The notes below the pieces were generated by a model that made no database searches, was not told the origin of the DNA, and saw only the letters and a program-made list of their open reading frames with translations. A program made the translations under genes and the position numbers. A stretch of DNA of 64,000 nucleotides from Xenophilus aerolatus (GTDB lineage Bacteria; Pseudomonadota; Gammaproteobacteria; Burkholderiales; Burkholderiaceae_C): positions 186,001-250,000 of the forward strand of contig QAIB01000004.1 in NCBI GenBank assembly GCA_030418545.1, read 5' to 3'. The stretch's first letter is position 1. The number at the start of each line of letters is the position of its first letter. Positions 8,526 through 16,812 of the stretch are shown piece by piece.

Positions 8526-8650
8526 CGGACTTCCGTACGCGAAGGCCGCGAAAGTGACGCGAAGGTCGCGAAAGGAACAGCCGAAATTTCTACTTCTGGA
8601 CTTCTTCGCGCCTTTCGCGCGACCTTCGCGTCCTTCGCGTTCGGTACCCG
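8526..8650 (-). repeat. GCGAAGG/CCTTCGCG hairpin repeat (copy a)
   Basis: The left half carries repeated CGCGAAGG/CGCGAAAGG units and the right half carries their complement (CCTTTCGCGCGACCTTCGCG, TCCTTCGCG). The two can fold into one long hairpin around a core containing GGAACAGCCGAAATTTC. It occupies the whole 145-base gap between livG and livF. Related copies lie at 13449, 17818 and 40730. Confidence 0.75.
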
Positions 8651-8653
8651 TCT

Positions 8654-9445
8654 TCATGCAGCCTCCGCAGGGGTCATCTTCTTCTCGAAGGTCTTGCCGG
8701 TGCCGAAGTAGACCTCCTGCACCTTCGGGTGGTCGCGGATCTCCAGCGGCTTGCCCTGCGCGATGAGGCGGCCGCGGGCCAGGACGATCATGCGGTCGGC
8801 GTACGCGAAGACGACGTCCATGCTGTGCTCGGTGAAGAGCACGGCCATGCCACGGTCGATGACGAGCTGCTTGGTCAGGGCCATGAGCGAGTTGCGCTCC
8901 TTGGGCGCCATGCCGGCGGTGGGCTCGTCCATCAGCAGCAGCTTGGGCGAATTCGCCATGGCGATGGCGAGCTCGACGCGCTTGACGTCGCCGTACGCGA
9001 GCACGCTGCATGGCCGGTCGGCCTGCGCCTTCATGCCGACCTGGTCGAGCAGCGCGAGTGCCTCGTCGCGCTTGTGATCGGCCGCGCGCTTCCACATCGA
9101 GAACAGCTGACGGTCGTGCGAGATCAGCGCCATCTGCACGTTCTCGACGACGGTGAGCGAGGAGAACGTTTCGGCGATCTGGAAGGTGCGACCCACGCCC
9201 AGGCGCCAGATGTCGCGCGGGCGCTTGCCCACGAGCTCCGTGCCATCGAGCCGGATCGAGCCCTGGTCGGCCTTGAGCTGGCCGTTGACCATGTTGAAGG
9301 TGGTCGACTTGCCGGCGCCGTTCGGGCCGATCAGCGCCAGCAGCTCGCCGGCGGCCAGATCGAAGCTGATGCCGTCGACGGCCTTCACGCCGCCGAAGGA
9401 CTTGCCGAGGTTGCTGACCTGCAGCAGCGGTGTGGCGATGCTCAT
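8654..9445 (-). CDS. livG: Branched-chain-type ABC transporter ATP-binding protein LivG
   Basis: This 263-residue ABC ATPase of the LivG type has Walker A GPNGAGKSTT, Walker B KLLLMDEPTAG and the LivG-typical GVGRTFQ stretch. The signature is degenerate, reading CSVLAYGDVKRVELA in place of LSYGQQ; this deviation is common in LivG proteins. The ATG at 9445 overlaps the stop of the permease gene by four bases (ATGA), indicating coupled translation. The gene ends just before a GCGAAGG hairpin repeat that separates it from livF. The longer open frame upstream is only the antisense reading of the permease. Confidence 0.92.
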   Translation of the reverse strand: MSIATPLLQVSNLGKSFGGVKAVDGISFDLAAGELLALIGPNGAGKSTTFNMVNGQLKADQGSIRLDGTELVGKRPRDIWRLGVGRTFQIAETFSSLTVVENVQMALISHDRQLFSMWKRAADHKRDEALALLDQVGMKAQADRPCSVLAYGDVKRVELAIAMANSPKLLLMDEPTAGMAPKERNSLMALTKQLVIDRGMAVLFTEHSMDVVFAYADRMIVLARGRLIAQGKPLEIRDHPKVQEVYFGTGKTFEKKMTPAEAA

Positions 9446-11409
9446 CGTGCGGCCTCCCCGGTAGCGGCGTTGGCCCTCAAGGGTTGTTGGCCCGCGGCGT
9501 CGGCGGCCGCATCGTCGGCGCGCCCGCGCCAGCGGTCGGCCAGCAGCTTGAGCGAGCCGGCGATGCCCTGCGGGAAGAGCAGCACCAGGAGCAGGATGAT
9601 GGCGCCCAGCGTGGCGCGCCAGTAGTCGGTGTTGCGCGCCACCGCGTCGTGCAGCCAGGTGAAGGTGACGGCGCCCACCACCGGGCCGGCCAGGGTCTGG
9701 ATGCCGCCCAGCAGCACCATCACCAGGCCGTCGACCGACTTGCCGACCGACAGCGACTCGGGCGAGATGCTGCCCTTGGAGAAGGCGAAGAGCGCACCGG
9801 CGAGGCCTGCCACCAGGCCCGCCACCACGAAAGCGGCCCATTGCATGCGCTTGACGTCGATGCCGATGGCGTCGGCGCGCAGCACCGAGTCGCGGCCCGC
9901 GCGCATGGCGTAGCCGAAGGGCGAGAACAGCACGCGCCGCAGCCACCACACGCCGGCGCCCACCAGCAGCAGCGTGAGCCAGTAGTAGTTGCGCTTGTCG
10001 GACAGCCAGGCCGAGGGCCACACGCCCGTCAGGCCGTTGCTGCCGCCGGTGAAGCTGTCCCACTGGTAGGTGACGGCCCAGGTGATCTGCGCGAAGGCGA
10101 GCGTGAGCATCGCCAGGTACACGCCCGAGAGCCGCACCGCGAACCAGCCGTAGACGAAGGCGCCGATGGCCGCGACCAGCGGGGCCACCAGCAACGCGAG
10201 TTCCATCGGCAGGCCCAGCGCGCGCACCAGCAGCGCCGCGCCGTAGGCCCCGAGGCCGAAGTAGGCCGCGTGGCCGAAGGAGTGCATGCCGGCCGGGCCC
10301 ATGATGAAGTGCAGGCTGGCGGCAAAGAGCGCGGCCACCAGCAGGTCGATCATCAGCACCGTGGTGTAGGGCGAGTTGGCCGTGAGGAAGGGCACCACCG
10401 CCAGCAGCGCCGCGAGCGCCGCAGCCGCCAGCACGTAGCCGCGGCTGGCGCGGCGCAGCGGCTCTTCCTGCATGCCGACGTAGCGGCTCGGCGCCTGGGC
10501 ACGCCCCATCAGGCCCCAGGGGCGCCACACGAGCACCACCGCCATGACCAGGAAGTCGACCACCAGCGTCAGCTTGGAGAACGAGACGGACAGGCCGAAC
10601 ACGTCGACCACGCCCAGCCAGATGCAGAGGGCCTTGATCTCGGCGATGAGCAGTGCCGCCACGTAGGCGCCGGGCAGCGAGCCCATGCCACCCACCACCA
10701 CCACCACGAAGGCGGCACCGATGGTGTTGAGGTCCATTTCCAGCGTGGCCGGCTCGCGCGGCAGCTGCAGCGCGCCGCCCAGGCCCGCCAGCATCGCGCC
10801 CAGCGCGAACACCGCGGTGAAGAGCCAGGCTTGGTTCACGCCCAGGGCGCTGACCATCTCGCGGTCCTGTGTGGCGGCGCGCACCAGCGTGCCGAAGCGC
10901 GTGCGCGTGAGCAGCAGCCACACGAGGCCCAGGACCACGGGGCCGACGACGATCAGGAACAGGTCATAGGACGGGAACTGCCGCCCCAGGATCTCGACCG
11001 AGCCCTTGAGGCCCGGTGCGCGCGGGCCCAGCAGTTCGTCGGGGCCCCACAGCCAGAGCACCGCGTCCTTGATGACGAGCACGAGCGCGAAGGTGGCCAG
11101 CAACTGGAACAGCTCCGGCGCCTTGTAGATGCGGCGCAGCAGCACGACCTCGATCAGCGCGCCGAGCACGCCCACCGCGATGGCCGCCAGCGGCAGCGCC
11201 AGCCAGAAGCCGCCGCTGCCCAGCGCGCCGCCGAGCTTGTCGGCCAGGGTGTAGGCCAGATAGATCCCCACCATGAAGAAGGAGCCATGGGCGAAATTGA
11301 CGATGCGCGTGACGCCGAAGATCAGCGACAGGCCCGCCGCCACCAGGAACAGCGAGGACGCGGACGCCAGCCCGTTGAGGAGCTGGACGATCAGGCCGGA
11401 AAAGCTCAT
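9442..11409 (-). CDS. Fused LivH-LivM branched-chain-type ABC permease
   Basis: This 655-residue inner-membrane permease joins the two usual Liv permeases. Residues 1 to about 295 are LivH-like (SASSLFLVAAGLSLIFGVTR, VNFAHGSFFMVG). Residues about 325-620 are LivM-like, with MGPAGMHSFGHAAYFGLGAY as the LivM landmark. Roughly 16-17 hydrophobic segments can be seen. The start is the ATG at 11409 (MSFSGLIVQLLNGL), which lacks a signal sequence, as usual for LivH. The hydrophilic C-terminus ends by overlapping livG. It is separated from the upstream binding-protein gene by a 170-base gap containing a conserved hairpin repeat. Confidence 0.92.
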   Translation of the reverse strand: MSFSGLIVQLLNGLASASSLFLVAAGLSLIFGVTRIVNFAHGSFFMVGIYLAYTLADKLGGALGSGGFWLALPLAAIAVGVLGALIEVVLLRRIYKAPELFQLLATFALVLVIKDAVLWLWGPDELLGPRAPGLKGSVEILGRQFPSYDLFLIVVGPVVLGLVWLLLTRTRFGTLVRAATQDREMVSALGVNQAWLFTAVFALGAMLAGLGGALQLPREPATLEMDLNTIGAAFVVVVVGGMGSLPGAYVAALLIAEIKALCIWLGVVDVFGLSVSFSKLTLVVDFLVMAVVLVWRPWGLMGRAQAPSRYVGMQEEPLRRASRGYVLAAAALAALLAVVPFLTANSPYTTVLMIDLLVAALFAASLHFIMGPAGMHSFGHAAYFGLGAYGAALLVRALGLPMELALLVAPLVAAIGAFVYGWFAVRLSGVYLAMLTLAFAQITWAVTYQWDSFTGGSNGLTGVWPSAWLSDKRNYYWLTLLLVGAGVWWLRRVLFSPFGYAMRAGRDSVLRADAIGIDVKRMQWAAFVVAGLVAGLAGALFAFSKGSISPESLSVGKSVDGLVMVLLGGIQTLAGPVVGAVTFTWLHDAVARNTDYWRATLGAIILLLVLLFPQGIAGSLKLLADRWRGRADDAAADAAGQQPLRANAATGEAAR

Positions 11410-11480
11410 AACCCGTTCTTCAATTCAGTGACCCGCAGGTCTTGCAATGCAAACGCCCCCTGCGACTGGCGCCCGCAGAT

Positions 11481-11573
11481 GCCAGGGCACCCGCGGAACT
11501 GGCTTTGCCAGGCCGCTGGGTGCGCCCCCTTCGCGAAGCAGAAGGGGGAGCGGCGAAGCCGCATGGGGGTTGC
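11481..11573 (-). repeat. Conserved three-hairpin intergenic repeat (copy iii)
   Basis: This 93-base stretch matches the one at 39901-39993 at 85 positions. Hairpins visible are GGCTTTGCC, CCCCCTTC...GAAGGGGG and GCGGCGAAGCCGC. Two of the differences are a compensatory pair in the last stem. It starts seven bases past the stop of the minus-strand binding-protein gene, in the 3' untranslated position. Confidence 0.85.
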
Positions 11574-11579
11574 TTCATT

Positions 11580-12794
11580 TCAATCCGCTGCGCGCGATTT
11601 CTTGACGTCGGCGGCGGCGGGCTGGAATCGCGCGTCGGCACCGTCGAAGTAGGTGTAGTTCACCATCACGCCCTTGCCGCCCTCGTTCTTGGTGCGGCCG
11701 ACGAAGGCGCCCATGGTCGACTGGTGGTCTTCGGGGCGGTAGCTGATCTTGCCGAAGGGCGTGTCGACCTGCAGGCCCTTGAAGGCCGCGACGAGCTTGT
11801 CGGATTCGGTGCTGCCGGCCTTGGCCACGCCGGCCGCGGCCGACTTGATCATGCTGTAGCCCACCACCGAACCCAGGCGCGGGTAGTCCTTGAACTTGGC
11901 CTGGTAGGCCTGCTCGAACTTCTTGTGCTCGGGCGTGGTGATGCCATACCACGGGTAGCCCGTGACCAGCCAGCCGTTGGGGGCCTCGTCCTTCAGCGGG
12001 TCGAGGTATTCGGGCTCGCCGGTGAGCACGCTCACCACTTCACGGTCCTTGAAGAGGCCGCGCGTGTTGCCTTCGCGCACGAACTTCGAGAGGTCGGCGC
12101 CGAAGAGCACGTTGAAGATCGCGTCGGGCTTGGCGTCGGCCAGGGCCTGCACCACGCTGCCGGCATCGACCTTGCCCAGCGGCGTGGCCTGTTCGGTGAC
12201 GAACTCGACATCCGGCTGCGCGGCCTTGAGCAGTTGCTTGAAGGCTGCCACCGCCGACTGGCCGTACTCGTAGTTGGGGTACACGATGGCCCAGCGCTTC
12301 TTCTTGAGCTTGGCCGCGTCGGGCACGAGCATGGCGGCCTGCATGTAGGTGCCGGGGCGCAGGCGGAAGGTGTACTGGTTGCCGCCCTGCCAGGTCATCT
12401 TGTCGGTGAGCGGCTCGCCGGCCAGGTAGAAGAACTTCTTCTGCTTGGCGAAGTCGGCCAGCGCCAGGCCGGTGTTGGAGAGGAAGGCACCGGCGAGGAT
12501 GTCGACCTTCTCGCGCGAGACCAGCTCCTCGGCCATGCGCACCGCGTCGCCGGGGTTGGCATTGTCGTCGCGCGTGATGAGCTCGATCTTCCTGCCGTTC
12601 ACGCCGCCGCCGGCGTTGATCTCGTCCACGGCCAGTTCCATGCCCTTCTTGTAGGGCTCGAGGAAGGCGGGCTGCGCCTTGTAGCTGTTGATCTCGCCGA
12701 TCTTGATCACGCCTTGCGCATGGGCCGGCACGAGCGCGGTGGCAGCAAGGGTGGCCACCGAAGCGGCGGTGAACACGTGACGCAGAGCTTTCAT
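11580..12794 (-). CDS. Liv-type ABC transporter substrate-binding protein
   Basis: This 404-residue periplasmic binding protein is of the branched-chain amino acid/amide family. The signal peptide MKALRHVFTAASVATLAATA ends at PAHAQ, and the mature protein starts GVIKIGEINSYKAQPAF. LAVDEINAGGGVNGRKIELI and YPNYEYGQSAVAAFKQLL are family landmarks. The start at 12794 has AGGAG nine bases upstream. It heads the transporter part of the minus-strand cluster and is followed by a hairpin repeat and the LivHM-G-F genes, so it is the natural partner of that importer. It is not closely similar to the binding protein at 5672, so two different ligands may be served. Confidence 0.9.
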   Translation of the reverse strand: MKALRHVFTAASVATLAATALVPAHAQGVIKIGEINSYKAQPAFLEPYKKGMELAVDEINAGGGVNGRKIELITRDDNANPGDAVRMAEELVSREKVDILAGAFLSNTGLALADFAKQKKFFYLAGEPLTDKMTWQGGNQYTFRLRPGTYMQAAMLVPDAAKLKKKRWAIVYPNYEYGQSAVAAFKQLLKAAQPDVEFVTEQATPLGKVDAGSVVQALADAKPDAIFNVLFGADLSKFVREGNTRGLFKDREVVSVLTGEPEYLDPLKDEAPNGWLVTGYPWYGITTPEHKKFEQAYQAKFKDYPRLGSVVGYSMIKSAAAGVAKAGSTESDKLVAAFKGLQVDTPFGKISYRPEDHQSTMGAFVGRTKNEGGKGVMVNYTYFDGADARFQPAAADVKKSRAAD

Positions 12795-12855
12795 GGACTG
12801 ACTCCTGGGGGTCGAAGAACGGGTGGAAAGAAAAGACACAACGCGGGACGGGCGG

Positions 12856-13440
12856 TCAGCGAAGACCGTCCTCGCCCTTGATCTCGGACACCTGCAGCCC
12901 GCCGATGCGCGGCAGGGGCCGGCCGCTGTCGGTCACGGCGACGGCGACAACGATCTCGCCGGCGCGCGGGGCATCGCTCACGCGGGCCTCGACGGCGTCG
13001 AAGTGGCTGCGCACGAAGGCGGCGTCCTTGTGGCCCAGCGGCACGTCGATGGCGGTGCCCAGCGTGCCGCGCTTCTTGGCCGAGGGCACCAGCGCGGCGC
13101 CCTTCTCGACGGCCACGCGCAGCGGCGCGCCCAGCTTGGGATGCAGGATGGCGGCCGCGTGCTCCAGCTCGCCGCCTTCGCCCACGATCGCGGCCTTGCC
13201 GTAGCTCTGGGCCTGGCCGGGCTCGATGCCCAGCGCCTTCACGGCCTTCTGGCCCAGCAGCGCGCCGAGCTCCTCGCCGATGGCGATCAGCTCGTCGAGG
13301 TTCTCGCTGTAGCGGCCCGCATAGGGGTTGGCGATGACGGCGATGGCGACGGCGCGGCGCGTCGGCGGGTCGATGGTCTTTCCCATCTCCTTGCGCGTTT
13401 CGTCCACCTGCACCACCAGCTTGCGAATATCGACTGACAT
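12856..13440 (-). CDS. 'Amino acid synthesis' family protein (PF06684 type), paralogue 2
   Basis: This 194-residue protein has unknown reaction. It shares with its neighbour at 13530 the landmarks R-x-V-x-QV(D/E)E, NP(Y/F)AGRY, YGKAAIVGE-GE(L/I)EH, VPS(A/T)KK and DVPL(G/T)-x-N/K, which define the family annotated as 'amino acid synthesis' (formerly DUF1185). Despite that name, such genes are typically found in catabolic clusters. The ATG at 13440 was chosen because AAGGA lies six bases before it; an ATG at 13443 is adjacent. The longer open frame to 13887 reads through a repeat. Between hnr-type genes and the transporter, it probably acts on a ring-cleavage product; this is inference. Confidence 0.85.
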   Translation of the reverse strand: MSVDIRKLVVQVDETRKEMGKTIDPPTRRAVAIAVIANPYAGRYSENLDELIAIGEELGALLGQKAVKALGIEPGQAQSYGKAAIVGEGGELEHAAAILHPKLGAPLRVAVEKGAALVPSAKKRGTLGTAIDVPLGHKDAAFVRSHFDAVEARVSDAPRAGEIVVAVAVTDSGRPLPRIGGLQVSEIKGEDGLR

Positions 13441-13448
13441 CATTGATC

Positions 13449-13512
13449 CTTCATTTGTCCTTTTTTGCGAGCTCTGCGAAACCTTCGCGTCCTCTGCGTT
13501 CGGCTGCCCGTC
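13449..13512 (-). repeat. GCGAAGG/CCTTCGCG hairpin repeat (copy b, half length)
   Basis: The sequence TTTTTTGCGAGCTCTGCGAA followed by ACCTTCGCGTCCTCTGCG resembles the right half of the copies at 8526 and 40730. It fills most of the 89-base gap between the two paralogous PF06684-type genes. Confidence 0.6.
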
Positions 13513-13529
13513 TTCGACGACCTGCCGAT

Positions 13530-14174
13530 TCACCGCAGCCCGTCCCACTGAGCGATGTTCTCCGCGCGCAGGCCGCCGACGCGGTCGTGCACGCGATAGC
13601 CGGTGCTCATGGCGAGGATGAAGACGATCTCGTCCGATTCGGGCGCGCCCGGCACGCGCACTTCGATGGCGTCGAACTGCCCGCGAACATAGCTCGCGTT
13701 GATGTTGGTCAGCGGCACGTCGAGCGCGGCACCGGGTGGGCCGACCTTCTTGGTCGATGGCACGATCGACAGCGCGTTGCCGGGCTGGCCGGTCTTCTTC
13801 TCGGCGACGGTGCCGGCCTTGTAGGCGGCGCGGTCGCCCTTCCAGCCGAGCAGTTCGCGCATGGCGTAGCCGCCGGGCACGTGCCACAGGGCGCCGTGCT
13901 CGATCTCGCCGGCGGCGCCGACGATGGCGCCCTTGCCGTAGGTGGCGAGCTGCTCGAGCGGCACGTCCATGGCGGCGTGCAGCCGGTGCGCCATGTCGAC
14001 GCCCACGGGTTCGAGCAGGTCCATCATCGGCAGGATGTCGGGCTCGTAGCGGCCCGCGAAGGGATTGGTCAGCACCGCGGCGATCGCACCACGCACCAGC
14101 GGCGTTGCGGCGCGCGGGCCGAACTCGTGGTGGATGGTCTCGACCTGGGTGAAGACGCGTCGGATGTCGATCAT
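13530..14174 (-). CDS. 'Amino acid synthesis' family protein (PF06684 type), paralogue 1
   Basis: This 214-residue paralogue of the next gene downstream shares NPFAGRY, YGKGAIVGAAGEIEHGA, SIVPSTKKVGPPGAALDVPL and a C-terminal GGLRAENIAQWDGLR. The start at 14174 (MIDIRRVFTQVETIHHEFG) agrees with the MSVDIRK start of the paralogue; an upstream start at 14216 would overlap the UPF0280 stop. It follows the UPF0280 gene by 22 bases. The members of the pair are diverged (roughly one third identical by eye), so they may form a heteromeric enzyme or catalyse successive steps. No reaction can be assigned from sequence alone. Confidence 0.86.
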   Translation of the reverse strand: MIDIRRVFTQVETIHHEFGPRAATPLVRGAIAAVLTNPFAGRYEPDILPMMDLLEPVGVDMAHRLHAAMDVPLEQLATYGKGAIVGAAGEIEHGALWHVPGGYAMRELLGWKGDRAAYKAGTVAEKKTGQPGNALSIVPSTKKVGPPGAALDVPLTNINASYVRGQFDAIEVRVPGAPESDEIVFILAMSTGYRVHDRVGGLRAENIAQWDGLR

Positions 14175-14196
14175 GGGAAGGATGCCTTGCTTTTCG

Positions 14197-15096
14197 TTAA
14201 GCAAATACTGAACCAAGTGCGGGCTGCGTGGCGTCGCCGGGGGCCGAGCTTAAAGGTTGAACAAGTCGCCATTGCCCCTGGCAAACGAGTATCGCGGCCC
14301 AGGCGTGGCCGGCGCCCTGCACCGCACGTGCGCAGCGCTCGCCCGCATCGAGTGCACGCGCGACGGCCTGCGGGGGCAGTGCGGGCACATCGACGGTGAC
14401 CGGCGTGTCGCCCAGATCGCTGCCGTCCTTGCATTGGCTGGCCGGCAGGCGATGGATGCCGGGGTGCGCCACGTCCACGGCGTTCGCGATCACGGTGGCC
14501 GCGGCGTCGGCGCCCGCCGCGGTCGCGGCAAGCACGGTCACGCTGTCGGCGATGCCCAGCGAGAAGCTGCGTCCGCGCCAGCCGCTGGTGGCCACGCCGC
14601 GCACGGGCTGCTCGGCATGGACATCGAACTGGCCATCGGTGCGCAGGGCACCGGCGTCGGCCGGGTCGAAGCGGGACAGGTCCGAATAGAGCCCCACGCG
14701 CGCCGAGGTGCCCGGCGCCAGGTGGCAGGCGATGTCGCCGCCGTTGTTGACCCAGGCCCGCCGGATGCCGGGGCGCTGGTAGCAGGCCGCGAGCTCCTGG
14801 GCGACAGCACCCGCAACGGCGGCCATGGGCGTGATGAAGCGTGGCGCGAAGGCGGCGCTCGCGTCCCACATGCGCCGCGCGACGACGCCGGCCGGACGCG
14901 CGAGGGCGGTGACCGGTTGGCGCAGCGCGGGCAGCTCCGCCACGAGTTCGTCCAGCAGCGGCACGAAGCGCTGCCAGGCGGCCTCGTGCGCCGCGGCGAC
15001 GGCCAGGCCCTCTCCCTCGGCGCGCAGGATCAGGTCCATCGGGCCGTGCTGGAAATGCCAGCGCCCGCCGTCGATGGGCTGCCGCGTTGCGCTCAT
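14197..15096 (-). CDS. UPF0280 family (ApbE-like superfamily) protein
   Basis: This 299-residue protein is of the UPF0280 family, which is related in fold to the ApbE flavin transferases. Landmarks are HFQHGPMDLILRAEG near the N-terminus, AVAGAVAQELA, RAWVNNGGDIACHL, GVATSGWRGRSFSLGIADSV and AAATVIANAVD. The NNGGDIA segment matches the part of ApbE proteins that binds the flavin nucleotide and metal. The ATG at 15096 lies 11 bases after the reductase stop, so the two are almost certainly co-transcribed. Because the E. barkeri 6-hydroxynicotinate reductase is described as carrying covalently bound flavin, a role in flavinylating that neighbour is a reasonable but untested inference. Confidence 0.85.
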   Translation of the reverse strand: MSATRQPIDGGRWHFQHGPMDLILRAEGEGLAVAAAHEAAWQRFVPLLDELVAELPALRQPVTALARPAGVVARRMWDASAAFAPRFITPMAAVAGAVAQELAACYQRPGIRRAWVNNGGDIACHLAPGTSARVGLYSDLSRFDPADAGALRTDGQFDVHAEQPVRGVATSGWRGRSFSLGIADSVTVLAATAAGADAAATVIANAVDVAHPGIHRLPASQCKDGSDLGDTPVTVDVPALPPQAVARALDAGERCARAVQGAGHAWAAILVCQGQWRLVQPLSSAPGDATQPALGSVFA

Positions 15097-15107
15097 CCGC
15101 TCGCCCC

Positions 15108-16748
15108 TCAGCCCAGCATGGGGCCGTGGCCCAGCGGCCAGGGATTGACGCCGTCGGCCCGGCGCCATTCGCGCGCCGTGGGGGCGCCGTCGTCCTGCCA
15201 GGCGCCGCGCGCCAGCGCCTTGTCGAGCGGCATGACGTGGTCGACGTGGCCGCCCAGCGCGGCGTAGTCGTCCAGGCGCATGCTGAACTCGATGGGCGCG
15301 ATGATGGCCGGCGTGGGCACGGTGCCGAAGCTGTTGTCGGGCATGCGCATCACGTCGACCATGACGGTGATGCCGCCGCCGGGCCACACGTAGGCCGGCG
15401 CACCGCCGCAGGTCACGTTGACCAGCGCCTGCTTGATCGCGCGCGTGAGCAGGATGGGGTTCTCGGTCACGCCGGCGCGCAGGCTGCCGCCCGCGCCGCC
15501 GAGGAAGAGCACGGTGCACAGGGACGGCTCGCAGTTCTCGCCGATGCGGTCGACCACGCGCTGCACCGCAGGCGGCATCGGCTGCTCCACGGGCTGCAGC
15601 TGGTCGTCGAGCACGTACCACTGCGCCTGCTCGCCGGTGGTGGAGGTCATGAGCAGCCGCAGCCCAGGCCTGGCGACACCGGGCTCCCAGCCCTCGATGA
15701 TGGACAGCGGGTCGGCGATGTCGGTGCCGCCCCAGCCGCTGCCCGGGTTGGCGACCTGGAAGTAGCGCCCGGGCGTGGACTTGCGCCCGCGCATCTGGAT
15801 GCCCGAGGGCGCCATCGACAGGCAGCGGCCGGCCTGGTGCTCGGTGAGCACGCCGGTGATGTGGTCGTCGACCACCACCACCTCGTCGGCCAGGTCGAGC
15901 AGCTGCTTGGCGAAGATGCCCACGGTGGCCGAGCCGCAGCCCACGCGCATGCGCTGCTCCTCGATGCCGTTGACGATGGGCGCCCGGCCCGCCTGGATGA
16001 CGAGGCTGGCGCCGCCGTCGATGGTGCATTCGGCCGCCTGCTTGTTGCACAGGTTCTGCATGAGCTCCAGCGTCATGCGGCCTTCCTTCTTGCTGCCGCC
16101 GGTGAGGTGGTGCACGCCACCGAGCGAGAGCATCTGCGAGCCGTATTCGGCGGTGGTCACGTGCCCCACCACTTCGCCCTTGTAGCGGACGTTGGCCTGC
16201 TCGGCGCCCAGGAAGCGGTCGGTGTCGATCTTCACCTTCACGCTGCAGTAGCTGAAGATGCCTTCGGTCACCACGGTGACCATGTCGACGCCCTCGGCCT
16301 GCGAGCCGACGATGAAGGGCGCGGGCTTGTAGTCGGGGTAGGTGGTGGAGGCGCCGATGCCGGTGACGAAGACCTCGTTGGCATGCAACAGGTCGCCGTT
16401 CCAGTCGGCGGGCGCGCTGGCGTCGGCGGCCTTTTCCTCGCCTTCGGCGCCGGGGCGCGCGAAAGGCACCAGCGCCGGCGCCTCGGCGGCCAGCTCGCGG
16501 CGCAGCAGCACCACCGGGTCGACGCGCACCAGCACGCCGGCGCGGTTGGCGTAGCGGTCGCACGCGCCGGTGCGGCCCTCGGAAATCTGGCAGAGCACCG
16601 GGCAGGCGTTGCATTCGACCTTGGCCGCGCTCATGCGCTCGTTGCGCACCGGCGACTTGCCGTAGCCCAGGCCGGCCGCGTCGGGCACGACGGGCAGGTC
16701 CATGCTCGGGAGGCCGTCGGTCTTGGTGTGTTCAGTCATCGTGGTCAT
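15108..16748 (-). CDS. hnr: 6-hydroxynicotinate reductase homologue
   Basis: This 546-residue iron-sulfur protein is homologous to the enzyme that reduces 6-hydroxynicotinate to 1,4,5,6-tetrahydro-6-oxonicotinate with electrons from ferredoxin. A cysteine cluster ECNACPVLCQISEGRTGAC occurs at about residues 44-62. Further recognisable stretches are VTGIGASTTYPDYKPAPFI, SVKVKIDTDRFLGAEQANV, MVDVMRMPDNSFGTVPTPAI and LDDYAALGGHVDHVMPLDK. The start is the ATG at 16748 (MTTMTEHTK) or the one at 16739; neither has a strong Shine-Dalgarno. It is the first gene of a long minus-strand run and is divergent from a ferredoxin-NADP reductase gene, which could supply the reductant. Assignment rests on family recognition plus the enamidase homologue nearby. 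Confidence 0.87.
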   Translation of the reverse strand: MTTMTEHTKTDGLPSMDLPVVPDAAGLGYGKSPVRNERMSAAKVECNACPVLCQISEGRTGACDRYANRAGVLVRVDPVVLLRRELAAEAPALVPFARPGAEGEEKAADASAPADWNGDLLHANEVFVTGIGASTTYPDYKPAPFIVGSQAEGVDMVTVVTEGIFSYCSVKVKIDTDRFLGAEQANVRYKGEVVGHVTTAEYGSQMLSLGGVHHLTGGSKKEGRMTLELMQNLCNKQAAECTIDGGASLVIQAGRAPIVNGIEEQRMRVGCGSATVGIFAKQLLDLADEVVVVDDHITGVLTEHQAGRCLSMAPSGIQMRGRKSTPGRYFQVANPGSGWGGTDIADPLSIIEGWEPGVARPGLRLLMTSTTGEQAQWYVLDDQLQPVEQPMPPAVQRVVDRIGENCEPSLCTVLFLGGAGGSLRAGVTENPILLTRAIKQALVNVTCGGAPAYVWPGGGITVMVDVMRMPDNSFGTVPTPAIIAPIEFSMRLDDYAALGGHVDHVMPLDKALARGAWQDDGAPTAREWRRADGVNPWPLGHGPMLG

Positions 16749-16812
16749 CCGTGAGATGAGGCGACCCAACCTGCAACAAGCGTGCCTGCGCGATGCTTGA
16801 GCCGCCACATCG

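Noticed and set aside
13441-13887. Longer start for the PF06684-type gene at 12856
   Set aside because: The extension reads through the GCGAAGG-type repeat and the antisense of the neighbouring paralogue. The ATG at 13440 has a good Shine-Dalgarno.
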